Below, one piece after another: positions 25,306 through 34,803 of a stretch of DNA of 64,000 nt. The notes below the pieces were generated by a model. That model made no database searches, was not told the origin of the DNA, and was given only the letters and a program-made list of their open reading frames with translations. Source of the stretch: JACQGZ01 sp036004665 (GTDB taxonomy: Bacteria; Sysuimicrobiota; Sysuimicrobiia; Sysuimicrobiales; Humicultoraceae). The stretch's first letter is position 1; the number at the start of each line of letters is the position of its first letter. A program made the position numbers and the translations under genes. The stretch spans positions 50,560-114,559 of the forward strand of contig DASYRG010000080.1 of NCBI GenBank assembly GCA_036004665.1, in the 5' to 3' direction.

Positions 25306-26789
25306 GCGCCGCGCCCCTGTGGTCTCGCCGGAGCCCCGACCCGGCCCTCCCCGCTCTCGTGACTGCCCGGCATGGTAAAGCAGAAGACGGTGCCGCCTTC
25401 TTGAGGATGCTCGAACCAGATCCGTCCGCCGTGCAGCTCGACGTAGCGGCGCGCCACGGCGAGGCCCAACCCGATGCCGTCCAGTTCCCGGCGCGCGGGG
25501 TCCCCGGCGCGGCGGAAGGGCTCGAACACCTCTGCGGCGTCTTCCGGTGGAATCCCCGGGCCCGTGTCGGCCACGGCGAAGAGCACGTGGCCGTTTTGGG
25601 CCGAACTGCTCACCGAGATCTGACCGGCGTTCGAGTACTTGATCGCGTTGTGGAGCAGGTTGATGAGGATCTGGCGCAGCATCGTTTCGTCCGCGCGCAC
25701 GGGCGCCGCGGGGTCGATGCGCGTGGCGATTGGCAAGCCCTTCGCTCGCGCCAGATGAGCGACGTTCTGCCGGGCCTGCTCCACCACGACCGCGGCGTCC
25801 ACTTCTTGCACCAGAGGCGCTGCGGCCCCCGTTTCCAGCGCGGAGTAGCGCAGGATCCCTTCTATTAAATGAAGGAGGTGGTCGCCCGCGGCCAGGAGGG
25901 ACTCCAGGGAGCGGCGCTGCGCCTCGGTGACGGGTCCGTCGATCCCTTCGAGCAGGATCTGCGCGTAGGCGCGGATGGCGTGCAGGGGCGTCTTCAGCTC
26001 ATGGCTCATCGCTGCGGAGAAGTCGTCCTTGATCCGGTTGGCCTTGGCCAGGGCCTGGTTCATCGCCGCCAGCTCGCGCTCGTGCGACTCGATCGCCGAG
26101 GCCATCGCGTTGAACTCGCCGGCCAGCAGCGCGAGCTCATCGTGGGTGCGCGCCACGACCCGTGCGGAGTAGTCGCCCCGCCGGAGGTGCCGGATCGCCT
26201 TCGTCATTTGCTCCGCCGGGCCCAGGATGGCACGCTGCAGCACAAAGGCGGAGGCCGTCCCGGCGGCCACGAGCAGCAGGCTGGCCAGGAGAATAAAGGT
26301 TGTGTCGCGGCGGATGAGGGTGTACACGTCCGCCAGCGGATAGCCGATCCGCACGTACGTCTGCTTCTCCAGCGTGTGCTCGGGGATGGCGCGAAAGATG
26401 TCAAAGAAGGGCGTCCCCGCGGGGGTCGTGCGCTCGATGAGCAGGAAGGGCCGCTCCAGCGGCTCCGCCGGCGGGGCCAGGTCGGCCTGTCCGTCGCTGA
26501 AACGGATGGCCCCCTCTCGGACGATCTGAGCGTAGAGGACCGTCCCGGCCACCAGGCCGCGGGTCAGCCGGCTGGTCAAGGGCGTTTCCGTCTGGCCGTC
26601 GGGCGAGGTGATGAAGCGGGAGGCCTCGCGTGCGAAGTCCTCGGCGACAACTTTGGCGCGCAGCCGCACCTGAGCGATGAGGGCGCGGCGGAGGCGGTAG
26701 GTGGCCAGGGTGCCAAACGTCCCGGCGAAGAGCAGGGTCAGCCCCACGAACGCCAGGATGAACTTCCACTTCAGGCTGAAGCGGACCAC
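25302..26789 (-). CDS. HAMP-containing sensor histidine kinase
   Basis: The 495-residue protein has helix one (FILAFVGLTLLFAGTFGTLATY), an extracytoplasmic sensor (about 31-163), helix two (FILLASLLLVAAGTASAFVL), and a HAMP region (PAEQMTKAIRHLRRGDYSARV). HisKA follows with H263 (AMSHELKTPLHAIRAYAQ), then HATPase with N box LINLLHNAIKYSN, G1 DTGPGIPPEDAAEVFEPF and G2 DGIGLGLAVARR. The signal is unknown. It is the promoter-proximal gene of the kinase-regulator pair. Confidence 0.93.
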   Translation of the reverse strand: MVRFSLKWKFILAFVGLTLLFAGTFGTLATYRLRRALIAQVRLRAKVVAEDFAREASRFITSPDGQTETPLTSRLTRGLVAGTVLYAQIVREGAIRFSDGQADLAPPAEPLERPFLLIERTTPAGTPFFDIFRAIPEHTLEKQTYVRIGYPLADVYTLIRRDTTFILLASLLLVAAGTASAFVLQRAILGPAEQMTKAIRHLRRGDYSARVVARTHDELALLAGEFNAMASAIESHERELAAMNQALAKANRIKDDFSAAMSHELKTPLHAIRAYAQILLEGIDGPVTEAQRRSLESLLAAGDHLLHLIEGILRYSALETGAAAPLVQEVDAAVVVEQARQNVAHLARAKGLPIATRIDPAAPVRADETMLRQILINLLHNAIKYSNAGQISVSSSAQNGHVLFAVADTGPGIPPEDAAEVFEPFRRAGDPARRELDGIGLGLAVARRYVELHGGRIWFEHPQEGGTVFCFTMPGSHESGEGRVGAPARPQGRGA

Positions 26790-26839
26790 AGCACCAGTAT
26801 AGTGCCCACTGTATGGGCTGAGGGGAGCCTCTGCGGAGG

Positions 26840-27652
26840 TCAGACTCTGAGCTGGCGTCGCGCGCGCACGAGGCCGAGACCGTACAACGCGAGGGCGAAC
26901 CCGATGAACGAGATCAGGAGGATACTCCCCGCGAGCGCGTAGATGGTCGGCGACGTGCCGGCGTTCATCACGCCAAACATGTAAATCGGCAGCGTGTCCT
27001 GCCCCCCCACAAGGAAGAACGCCCTGATGAACTCATTGAAGGAGAGCAGGAATGCAAACAGGGCGGCGCTGGCCACCCCCGGCCGGATGATCGGGAACGT
27101 GATGTCGCGAAACACTTGCCACTCTCCAGCGCCCAGGTCGTGAGCGGCTTCCGCCAGACTGTGCCTGAGGACGGAGAGGCTGGTCAGAAGGACAATGAAC
27201 GCAAAGGGCAGTGACCAGAGCAGGTGGCCAGCGACGACCGTGAGGTGAGAGTACGTGATCCCAAGCACCCGGAAGATCACGGACAGCGCGAGACCCTGGA
27301 TGACACCCGGGACGAAGATCGAGAAGACCACCAGAGCAAAGAAGGGTCCTTGCCACCGCATGGCCATCCGCCGGTGCGCCAGCGCGGCCAAGAGTGCAAT
27401 CGCCGTCGTGGCGACCGCAGTGAGCAGGGCGATGATCACGGACGCCCTGAGGGCATCGAGCATGCGTGTTTCCGAAAGAAGCTCAACGTACCATTTCAGG
27501 CTGACATTGCTCAGCGCCGGCAGACTGGGGAGGAGCCCAGGATTGAGCGAAATCAGGAGCAGGTACGTGGGTGGCAGGAAAATCAAGAGCACCACGGCCC
27601 AGGTCATCAGCAGAAGAAGGCGACCACTCCACCCGCGCGACACCGCCGTCAT
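26840..27652 (-). CDS. ABC permease, PotC type
   Basis: The 270-residue protein has six helices and the EAA loop SLAEAAHDLGAGEWQVFRDITFPIIRPGV near 160-188. It matches spermidine/putrescine-type PotC permeases. The four-base overlap (ATGA) with the PotB-type gene shows coupling. It is the last gene of the ten-gene operon; a Pot-type ATPase and binding protein precede it. Despite the family name, the substrate need not be a polyamine, because the operon encodes amide hydrolases. Confidence 0.9.
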   Translation of the reverse strand: MTAVSRGWSGRLLLLMTWAVVLLIFLPPTYLLLISLNPGLLPSLPALSNVSLKWYVELLSETRMLDALRASVIIALLTAVATTAIALLAALAHRRMAMRWQGPFFALVVFSIFVPGVIQGLALSVIFRVLGITYSHLTVVAGHLLWSLPFAFIVLLTSLSVLRHSLAEAAHDLGAGEWQVFRDITFPIIRPGVASAALFAFLLSFNEFIRAFFLVGGQDTLPIYMFGVMNAGTSPTIYALAGSILLISFIGFALALYGLGLVRARRQLRV

Positions 27653-28512
27653 CGGGCCATGCTCGAGAAGAGGCGATCGAGCCCGAGGATGCGGGAACCA
27701 AGGATCAGCAACGCGACCAAGAGCACGATAACGCTTGTGGAGATGGCGAAAGCCAGCGGAAAATTGAGCACCCTCATAACGTCCTGAATCATGATCGCGA
27801 TCATCGATTGGGCCGCGCCGCCCAGGAACTGGACCTCGACGGACGAGCCCAATGCCATCACGAATACGAACAGAAAGCCGGCGAAGACACCGGGGGCACT
27901 GAGCGGCAGGATCACGTGCCGGAAGGTCTGGCTGAAGCTGGCGCCAAGGTCTTCACTGGCTTCGATGAACGAGCGGTCGATGCGACCAAATGACAGTAGG
28001 AGCGGAAAGATCATGAAGGGCAGATAGGAGGCCAGCAGGCCCACTTGCACCGAGAACTCGCTGAAGAGCAGCCATTCCAGCGGGTCCGAGAGCACCCCCA
28101 ATCGGATGAGCAGAGTATTGAGGAGGCCGGTCCGGCCGAGGATGAGCCGCCAGGCGAATGTACGGACCACATAACTCGTGAAAAAAGGCACGAGGAAGAG
28201 GAGCATGAGCACGTTCCGCTGCCGCGATGCCGCAAACCGCTCCATGAAGAGCGCCACCGGATATCCGAGGAACAGGGCGAGCGCGGCCGTGACGACGGCG
28301 AGCCGGACGGTCCTGACCATGACCACGAACCGATCGGTCCCAAACACGCTTCCGTAGGCATCGAGGGCGAAGGCGGGACGCATCCAGTAAATCGAAGGGT
28401 CCCAGCGCCAGAAACTCCAGATCACAATCATGACAAGGGGGAGGACGGCGAGCCCCGCCACCGCCAGGAGCACCGGCAGGCTGAGGAGCGCTGTGGTCCG
28501 GCGTGCAATCAC
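27649..28512 (-). CDS. ABC permease, PotB type
   Basis: The 287-residue protein has an N-terminal helix (LLSLPVLLAVAGLAVLPLVMIVIWSFWRW), YVVRTFAWRLILGRTGLLNTLL near 125-146, and the EAA loop SFIEASEDLGASFSQTFRHVILPLSAPGV. These are PotB-type features. It starts with GTG at 28512, downstream of a strong stem-loop that follows the binding-protein gene. It pairs with the PotC-type gene through a four-base overlap. Confidence 0.9.
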   Translation of the reverse strand: MIARRTTALLSLPVLLAVAGLAVLPLVMIVIWSFWRWDPSIYWMRPAFALDAYGSVFGTDRFVVMVRTVRLAVVTAALALFLGYPVALFMERFAASRQRNVLMLLFLVPFFTSYVVRTFAWRLILGRTGLLNTLLIRLGVLSDPLEWLLFSEFSVQVGLLASYLPFMIFPLLLSFGRIDRSFIEASEDLGASFSQTFRHVILPLSAPGVFAGFLFVFVMALGSSVEVQFLGGAAQSMIAIMIQDVMRVLNFPLAFAISTSVIVLLVALLILGSRILGLDRLFSSMAR

Positions 28513-28531
28513 GCTCCGCGGCCCTCACTCC

Positions 28532-28566
28532 GGGGGGAGGGAGACGAGAGCCGTCCCTCTCCCCCC
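28532..28566 (-). promoter_or_regulatory. Strong stem-loop between potD-like and potB-like genes
   Basis: Arms at 28532-28545 and 28553-28566 pair at 12 of 14 positions around a 7-base loop, 10 bases after the binding-protein stop. No T-run follows on the minus strand. By position it may lower permease expression relative to the binding protein or protect upstream mRNA. A similar element follows the other binding-protein gene at 7578-7602. Confidence 0.55.
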
Positions 28567-28575
28567 CGCGGGTGG

Positions 28576-29778
28576 CTAGGCGTTGCGAAGCCTCTGCCAC
28601 CACTCCTCATATTGCTGGAAGTTCCGCGGCCGAACGTTCTGCCAATACGTAGCGCCCTTGCGGCTGAAGAACTTGGTCTTGACGTGCTGGTTCGTCTCGG
28701 CCTGAAACTTCGCGTCGAAGTCCTTGCTGAACTTCCTGGCCGCGGCGACGGAATGGTCGGTGGGCACAACATACCCGCGCAGTTTGCTGAGGGCGGCGCC
28801 GTAGTAGCCGCCGAGGATCCAGTTGGCCAGCCGGTGGGCGGCGTCGGAGAGACCCCGCTTGACCGCCCCGGAGTGCAGCAGGACGTCGTTGGACCAGCCT
28901 TCGTAGCCTTCCTTGGGCACGGCGTAGGCGGCCTTGACGCCGGCGCGCCGGGCCGCAAAGACAATCGGCTCCCAGCCGGTCATGACCCAGACCTCCTGGC
29001 TGGTAACCAGCTGGACACCCTGCTCCCAGCCGTTCCAGAAGGTCCGGAATTGGCCTTCCTTTTTCTTCTTGATCAAGAACTCCATGACACCCTGCAGTTC
29101 GTCCTTCTCCAGGTCGCCTGGATTCGTGATCTTCTGCAGGTTGTTCTCCTTCAGATAGATGGCGGTGAAGATGACGCTGTTGATCCACGCGTCTTCCATC
29201 CCCGTCTTGCCTTTGAGCTTCGGATCGAAGACCGCGGCGTACGAGTCCACCTTCCCGACTTTGTCCGGGAGGTAGATCATCGAGTCAGCGTTCACGACGG
29301 CGGGGAGACCGTACTGTTTCCCCCCGACCTTCGTGTAGGGGATGTCTTTGGCCCAGCTCCAGACGTCTTTCCAGTTGGGGATCTTGGCGAGGTCCCAGGG
29401 CGCGATGGCGTTTCGGGCGGCCAGCTCCCGTTCCGCGCCGCCCTGGAGCCCGCCGATGTCATAGAGGTCATTGGCGTTGCCGAAGACCATCTTGCTGACC
29501 ACGGGGCCGGGGTCGTTGCCGTTGTCGCTGAAGACGATCTTGATCCCTTCGTCTTCCTCTAACTGTTTCCAGAACTTCTCAATCGTGATGGTGCCGCTGG
29601 CCCAGTAGCGCAGCGTGGTCATCTTCTTGGGAGCAGTCCCCGCGATGGCCTGGCGGGCGAGCGTGGGCAGACCAAGCGTCAACGCCACGCCTCCCACACC
29701 CAGCCTTGCCAGCAGCTCGCGCCGGGAGATGTTCGAAGGATGGTCAAACCAAACCGGATTGTCGTCTCGCTGATCCAC
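28576..29778 (-). CDS. ABC substrate-binding protein, PotD/spermidine type, with Tat signal
   Basis: From the GTG at 29778 (ribosome site AAGGGAGGG), the 400-residue protein carries a twin-arginine signal (SRRELLARLGVGGVALTLGLPTLA), so it is probably exported folded. The body is SBP_bac_8/PotD-like: LRYWASGTITIEKFWKQLEEDEGIKIVF, YGLPAVVNADSMIYLPDKV and ELQGVMEFLIKKKKEGQFRTFWNGWEQGVQLV. A TTG at 29799 also keeps the frame open but lacks a ribosome site. The gene sits between the ATPase and permease genes of the same importer. The ligand is unknown. Confidence 0.88.
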   Translation of the reverse strand: MDQRDDNPVWFDHPSNISRRELLARLGVGGVALTLGLPTLARQAIAGTAPKKMTTLRYWASGTITIEKFWKQLEEDEGIKIVFSDNGNDPGPVVSKMVFGNANDLYDIGGLQGGAERELAARNAIAPWDLAKIPNWKDVWSWAKDIPYTKVGGKQYGLPAVVNADSMIYLPDKVGKVDSYAAVFDPKLKGKTGMEDAWINSVIFTAIYLKENNLQKITNPGDLEKDELQGVMEFLIKKKKEGQFRTFWNGWEQGVQLVTSQEVWVMTGWEPIVFAARRAGVKAAYAVPKEGYEGWSNDVLLHSGAVKRGLSDAAHRLANWILGGYYGAALSKLRGYVVPTDHSVAAARKFSKDFDAKFQAETNQHVKTKFFSRKGATYWQNVRPRNFQQYEEWWQRLRNA

Positions 29779-29792
29779 GGTACTCCCTCCCT

Positions 29793-30968
29793 TCACCAAA
29801 AACCGTCCTTTCGCTGCCGCCGATCGCCGCCTCCCGCGTGACCTGACATCCCGTCACCGTCGCCATGCTCACCTCCTTCCGACTCCACTGTCGCCGCGTT
29901 CTCCTGCATGATCACGATGATGTCGGCGGGATCCCACCCGATAGTCGTCTGAACGCCGGCAGCAAGGCCTTCCTCGAGGTCCTTGGCCGGCACCTGCGCG
30001 CGCAACACCTGTCCACCCCGCAGGCGCAGGTCGTATTCGACCATCGCTCCTTTGTAGACGCGGTTGAGCACTTCCGCCGGCACGGAGACGCCCGTGTCCG
30101 CCGCACGCCGTCCGACGCGGATCCGTTCCGGGCGGATGACGGCCACAACCACACTGCCGGGCGTGAGGCTGGCATGCGCGAGGGGCACCCGCACCGATCC
30201 GGCGAAGACCAGCGCTCCGTCGTGCAGTTCAGCCCGGCCGGGGATCAGGTTGGCCGATCCAATGAAACTGGCCACGAATTCGGTGCGGGGTTGCTCGTAC
30301 AGGTCCACGGGCGTCCCCACCTGCTCCAGACGACCGTCCCGCAGCACCGCGACGCGCGTGCTCATGGCGAGCGCTTCCTCTTGATTGTGCGTCACGGCGA
30401 CAAAGGTGGTCCCCAGCGTCCGCTGGAGGTTGGTGAGCTCTTCTTGCATCTGCTCCCGCAGCTTCTCATCCAGCCCCGTCAGCGGTTCGTCCAGGAGCAG
30501 CACTTTGGGCTCGACCACCAGGGCTCGGGCCAGCGCAACGCGCTGCCGCTGCCCTCCGGAGAGTGTATTGACGTTACGGTGATAGAAGCCCTCCAGGTGG
30601 GTCAGACGGAGCATCCGCTCCGCCCGCTCCCGGCGGACCGCCGGGGGGGCGGCGCGCAACCGCAGTCCGTATTCCACGTTCTCTCCCACCGTCATGTGGG
30701 GGAAGAGGGCCAGGTCCTGGAAGACCGTGCTCGTGGGGCGCCGGTTCGGAGGCACCTCAGTGACGTCGATGCCTTCGATGAAAACGCGCCCCGCCGACGG
30801 CCGCTCCAGCCCCCCAATGATGCGCAGGAGGGTGGTCTTGCCGCTGCCACTGGGACCCAACAGTGTGAAGAATTCCCCCCGCCGCACCGCGAGGGTGACC
30901 TCATCGACGGCTCTGATGCGCCCGAAGGCCTTGCTCACTCCAGCGACGTGTACCTCAACAGGCGCCAT
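29793..30968 (-). CDS. ABC ATPase, PotA type with TOBE domain
   Basis: The 391-residue protein has Walker A GPSGSGKTT near 38-46, Q-loop TVFQDLALFPHMTVGENV, signature LSGGQRQRVALARAL near 137-151, Walker B VLLLDEPLTGLD and H-loop VAVTHNQEEAL. The C-terminal TOBE region is recognisable (EFVASFIGSANLIPGR, VAVIRPERIRVG). A charged tail of about 35 residues beyond the TOBE fold is unusual. It energises the Pot-type importer here; the two Dpp-type permeases in the same operon have no ATPase of their own. Confidence 0.92.
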   Translation of the reverse strand: MAPVEVHVAGVSKAFGRIRAVDEVTLAVRRGEFFTLLGPSGSGKTTLLRIIGGLERPSAGRVFIEGIDVTEVPPNRRPTSTVFQDLALFPHMTVGENVEYGLRLRAAPPAVRRERAERMLRLTHLEGFYHRNVNTLSGGQRQRVALARALVVEPKVLLLDEPLTGLDEKLREQMQEELTNLQRTLGTTFVAVTHNQEEALAMSTRVAVLRDGRLEQVGTPVDLYEQPRTEFVASFIGSANLIPGRAELHDGALVFAGSVRVPLAHASLTPGSVVVAVIRPERIRVGRRAADTGVSVPAEVLNRVYKGAMVEYDLRLRGGQVLRAQVPAKDLEEGLAAGVQTTIGWDPADIIVIMQENAATVESEGGEHGDGDGMSGHAGGGDRRQRKDGFW

Positions 30969-30977
30969 CGACCCGTC

Positions 30978-33020
30978 CTAGACCGGAAGGTGGACATGCA
31001 GTTGTCCGAAGGCGTCGATGTGGAATCGATGTCCCGGCGGCACGACGGTCGTCGAGGAGACCTCTTCGACGATGGCCGGTCCGTCACCGCCGAAGTCCGG
31101 CGGGAGGGAGGAGCGCTCGAAGACCGCCGCCTCCCGCACCCCGCCCTCCCCGAAATCCACGGACCGTCTACTCTTCACGCCGGCCGGTCGGGGAGCAGCT
31201 GGCAGGCGCGGGAGCTCCGGCTTCGCCGCCCGGCGCACACCGGTCAGTCGATAACTCACGATCTCCACCGGCGTGTCCAGCAGATCGAAGGTGTAGGTCT
31301 TCTTGTGCACGGCGTGGAACAGCGCCTCGATCTGCTCCATCGTGGCGGGAGTGCCGTTGAACGCGACGGTGACAGTATGGTCCTGCCCGTGGTAGCGCGC
31401 GTCCAGGCTGCGCGCAAAGACGACACCCTCGGGGGCGATCAGTTCGGTCGCGTACTGCTGAAGGATCTCCCGCGCCATCTCCGCGAAGACCTCTTCCACC
31501 TTATCGACGGTCGTCTCGGTCGTCCGCGCGAGCTGCGTGCGCACCAGGTCAATCCTGGGCTCGGTCATCAGCATCCCCCACGCCGAGAAGTACCCCGGGT
31601 AGTTGGGAATGAGGACTTCTTTGATTCCCAGTTCCTCGGCCAGAGCGGCCGCGTGCATGGGCCCTCCGCCCCCACTGGCGACGAGCACGAAGTCCCGAGG
31701 GTCGTGGCCACGCTGCACACTGATCAGTTTCAAGGCATTGATCATGTTGGCATTCACCAGCCGGATGATCGAGGTCGCGGCGCTCTCGATTGAGGTGTCC
31801 ATCCGGGCGGCGAGGGAGGCGATCGCGCCGCGGGCCTGGCCCTGATCGAGGCGCAAACGTCCGCCGAGGAAGTAGTCTGGATTGAGCACCCCCGCCAGCA
31901 GCATGGCGTCGGTCACCGTCGGCAGGGTCCCGCCGCGTCCGTAACAGGCGGGGCCGGGATCGGCTCCCGCGCTGACCGGACCGACCCTCAGCGCGCCCGT
32001 CGATTCGAGCCAGGCGATAGAGCCGCCTCCGGCACCGATTTCCACGATGTCCACCACCGGAATCTTCACGGGGTAGCCCGGGAAGAGACGGGTTTGGAAG
32101 AGTTTGTACTCGGTCGTCACTCTCGGCTGCCCATCTTCGACCAGGGAGCATTTTGCCGTGGTGCCGCCGATGTCCAGCGAAATCACGTTGCGTTCGCCGA
32201 CCAGCTGGCCTACCGCCGCGGCGCCGATGACTCCTGCGACCGGGCCGGATTCGATGATCTGAATTGGGCGGGCCTTGGCGTGGCTGAACGTCGTCGTCCC
32301 GCCATTGGACTGCATGATGTGCAGATAGGTCCGGCGCTGCCGTCCCACAACTCGCTCCAGCCCCCTCAGGTACTCCTCGGCGATGGGCTGCACGTATGCG
32401 TTGAGCACAACGGTATTGGAGCGCTCGTACTCCCGCCATTCCCGCGTGATGTCTGAGGACATCGACACGGCGACCCCGGGCAGCCGCCGCCTCAAGAACC
32501 GGGCCGTCCGCACTTCGTGGTCAGGGTTCGCGTACGCATGGAGATAGCAGATGGCCACGGCCCTGACCTCGGCTCGTGCGCAGGCCGCGGCGACTGCTTC
32601 CAGGTCCCGTCGCGAGAGCGGGAGCAGGATGCGGCCCTGGTGGTCCATCCGCTCCCTCACCTCAAATCGGAGACGGCGGGGCACGAAGGGGCGCGGCTTC
32701 TCGAACCGCATATTGTAGAGGTCGGGCCGATTACCGCGGCCGATCTCCAGGACGTCCCGAAACCCCTTGGTCGTCACCAGGGCGGTCCTGACGCCCTTAC
32801 CCTCCGTGATGGCATTGATGACGATAGTACAGCCGTGGATGAAGTCGTCGATGTCCCCATCGATGAGTCCGGCCAGGCGGAGCGTCTCGACGACCCCTTC
32901 GGTGAGGTCGTGCGGTGTGCTCAGCGCCTTCGAGACCTCGACGGCGTTGGCGGCCTCGTCGAAGAAGACCAGGTCGGTGAAGGTCCCGCCGATGTCGGAG
33001 GCCACCCGGGTGGCCATCAT
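30978..33020 (-). CDS. hyuA: Hydantoinase/oxoprolinase family protein, HyuA subunit
   Basis: The 680-residue protein has the HyuA layout: N-terminal VASDIGGTFTDLVFFDE, the actin-like ATPase centre with LDIGGTTAKCSLVEDG near 283-298, VEIGAGGGSIAWL near 330-342, and VASGGGGPMHAAALAEELG near 447-465. Family members hydrolyse cyclic amides (hydantoins, 5-oxoproline, acetophenone carboxylase-type substrates) with ATP. The start overlaps the hyuB stop by four bases, and the Pot-type ATPase gene begins nine bases after its stop. The exact substrate is not readable. Confidence 0.9.
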   Translation of the reverse strand: MMATRVASDIGGTFTDLVFFDEAANAVEVSKALSTPHDLTEGVVETLRLAGLIDGDIDDFIHGCTIVINAITEGKGVRTALVTTKGFRDVLEIGRGNRPDLYNMRFEKPRPFVPRRLRFEVRERMDHQGRILLPLSRRDLEAVAAACARAEVRAVAICYLHAYANPDHEVRTARFLRRRLPGVAVSMSSDITREWREYERSNTVVLNAYVQPIAEEYLRGLERVVGRQRRTYLHIMQSNGGTTTFSHAKARPIQIIESGPVAGVIGAAAVGQLVGERNVISLDIGGTTAKCSLVEDGQPRVTTEYKLFQTRLFPGYPVKIPVVDIVEIGAGGGSIAWLESTGALRVGPVSAGADPGPACYGRGGTLPTVTDAMLLAGVLNPDYFLGGRLRLDQGQARGAIASLAARMDTSIESAATSIIRLVNANMINALKLISVQRGHDPRDFVLVASGGGGPMHAAALAEELGIKEVLIPNYPGYFSAWGMLMTEPRIDLVRTQLARTTETTVDKVEEVFAEMAREILQQYATELIAPEGVVFARSLDARYHGQDHTVTVAFNGTPATMEQIEALFHAVHKKTYTFDLLDTPVEIVSYRLTGVRRAAKPELPRLPAAPRPAGVKSRRSVDFGEGGVREAAVFERSSLPPDFGGDGPAIVEEVSSTTVVPPGHRFHIDAFGQLHVHLPV

Positions 33021-34780
33021 CCCCCTCCCCGGTCGGCGATTGCGGTCTCGGGGCTGCCCGTCCGGCCGCGGCGCACGGCCGCCGTGGCATCCTGGTCCAC
33101 CGTCAGTTCGGGAGTCAGCGCCACCCCATAGAGCGCCAGCGCCTGCTCGGCCGAGATCAGCCCGTCCTCAACGTCCTGCCTGACCCGGTCCGGGTCGCGC
33201 TCTTCCGGCGGACCAAACCCGCCGCCACCTCCGGTGACGATGCGCACCCGGTCCCCGGGTTTCAGGGTCGTGTGAGGGAGCCGAGCCCCACGCCGGCGGC
33301 GCCGCCCTGACAGGATCTCCAGGTAATTCGTGCTCCCTGGCAGCCCCCCCGCGACGCCCCACGGGCGTTCAATGGAACGACCGATACTGGCATAGCAGAA
33401 CGCGTCCTCCGCCAGGATTTCGTAGATGCGGACGAGGCCGTAGCCTCCACGGAATCGGCCCGCGCCGACGCCGTCTTCCACATTGAAACCGTACCGTTCG
33501 ACGCGCAGCGGGAACTTGTTCTCAACCAGCTCCACCGGATAGTTGTAGGTATCCCCATCCGTCGTCGCGATCAGCCCGCTCTCGCCATCCTTGTCCGGCC
33601 CTGCTCCCCAGCCGCCGTTATGCGGCTCGATGTGGACGAAGAGTTCTCCGGTGCGCGGGTGGCGGCCGCACAGATAGGTGGCGCACAAACTCACATAGGA
33701 CCCCGCCGTCAACCGGTGGCTAGCCGCTGGCGCCAGGGCTTTCCACACCAGCTCCGAGACGTAGGCCGACCCTTCGTAGTACCAGCCCACCGGCGCAGGC
33801 TTGACCGCGCTGAAGACGGTCCCTGGAGGAATCGTCACAGTCAACGGCCGGAACCAACCGTCATTCGAGGGTGCCGTCGGCTCGGTGATGGCTTTGAGGA
33901 TGGTCTTCGTCGCCGAGAGCGTCGCCGAGTAAGTACAGTTGATCGGGCCCGGCGCTTGAAGAGCGCATCCGGTGAAGTCGACGGCGATCGCCTCGTCCTT
34001 CACGGTCACCGTGACGCGAATGGGGATCTGGTCGTCGCGGATGCCGTCCCCATCGATGTAGTCTTCCGCGACGTAGACGCCATTGGGGACGAGCCGAATG
34101 GCCTGCCGGGCCAGCTGCTCCCCCTGTTCCAGGATGCCGTCGAAGGTCGCCAGGAGCCGATCCGCCCCGTACTTGGCGCAGATCTCCTGGACGCGGGCGT
34201 CACAGATGCGGACCGCCGCCAATCCGGCGTTGAGATCGCCGAGCGAGTTCTTCGGCAGGCGCACGTTGGCGGCAACGAGGTCGAGGACGTCGGCGACCAC
34301 TTCATCGTTGCGGCAGACTCTGATACCCGGGAACTGCATTCCCTCCTGATAGATCTCGGTCGAGTCGGGAGAGAGCGATCCGGCCACCTTCCCCCCGACC
34401 TCGCTCCAGTGGGCCACGGCGATGGCGAAGGCGATGAGGGCGCCGTCCCAGAAGATCGGCTTGATCAGCGCGATGTCCGCGGTGTGAGTGCCGCCGCCGT
34501 AGGGGTCGTTCGTCATGTAGACGTCGCCGGGAAGGATCTGACCGGCGAACTTGCGCAGCATGCTCTGGACCTGCAGGCCGAAGGTTCCGGTAAAGAGGGT
34601 GATGCCGTTCGTCTGGGCGACGAGCTGACCTGCGGCATCCGTCACGCCGCAGGCGAAATCGAGCACTTCGTAGATGACGGGACTCATGCTCGTCCGGGCG
34701 AGCACGATGCCCATCTCGTCGGCGGTCGCCAGCAGTTTGCCCTTGATGATCTCCGCCGTCACCGACTCGACCTGAAGCAT
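33017..34780 (-). CDS. hyuB: Hydantoinase B/oxoprolinase family protein, HyuB subunit
   Basis: From the ATG at 34780 (ribosome site GGAAGG) the 587-residue protein shows HyuB motifs: EIIKGKLLATADEMGIVLARTSMSPVIYEVLDFACGV, MTNDPYGGGTHTADIALIKPIFWDG near 96-120, AHWSEVGGKVAGSLSPDSTEIYQEG, and the C-terminal GDRVRIVTGGGGGFGPPEERDP. It forms the partner of HyuA. The longer open frame up to 35137 runs antisense-like through the formamidase gene and is rejected. About 45 residues after the GGGFG motif are a low-similarity tail. Confidence 0.9.
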   Translation of the reverse strand: MLQVESVTAEIIKGKLLATADEMGIVLARTSMSPVIYEVLDFACGVTDAAGQLVAQTNGITLFTGTFGLQVQSMLRKFAGQILPGDVYMTNDPYGGGTHTADIALIKPIFWDGALIAFAIAVAHWSEVGGKVAGSLSPDSTEIYQEGMQFPGIRVCRNDEVVADVLDLVAANVRLPKNSLGDLNAGLAAVRICDARVQEICAKYGADRLLATFDGILEQGEQLARQAIRLVPNGVYVAEDYIDGDGIRDDQIPIRVTVTVKDEAIAVDFTGCALQAPGPINCTYSATLSATKTILKAITEPTAPSNDGWFRPLTVTIPPGTVFSAVKPAPVGWYYEGSAYVSELVWKALAPAASHRLTAGSYVSLCATYLCGRHPRTGELFVHIEPHNGGWGAGPDKDGESGLIATTDGDTYNYPVELVENKFPLRVERYGFNVEDGVGAGRFRGGYGLVRIYEILAEDAFCYASIGRSIERPWGVAGGLPGSTNYLEILSGRRRRRGARLPHTTLKPGDRVRIVTGGGGGFGPPEERDPDRVRQDVEDGLISAEQALALYGVALTPELTVDQDATAAVRRGRTGSPETAIADRGGG

Positions 34781-34803
34781 GCCAGAGCCTTCCGTGTTCA
34801 GGC

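Noticed and set aside
28045..29562. A 505-codon plus-strand open frame
   Set aside because: Antisense to the Pot-type permease and binding-protein genes; Arg/His/Gly-rich without motifs.
29865..31793. A 642-codon plus-strand open frame
   Set aside because: Antisense to the Pot-type ATPase and hyuA, which have complete motifs on the other strand.
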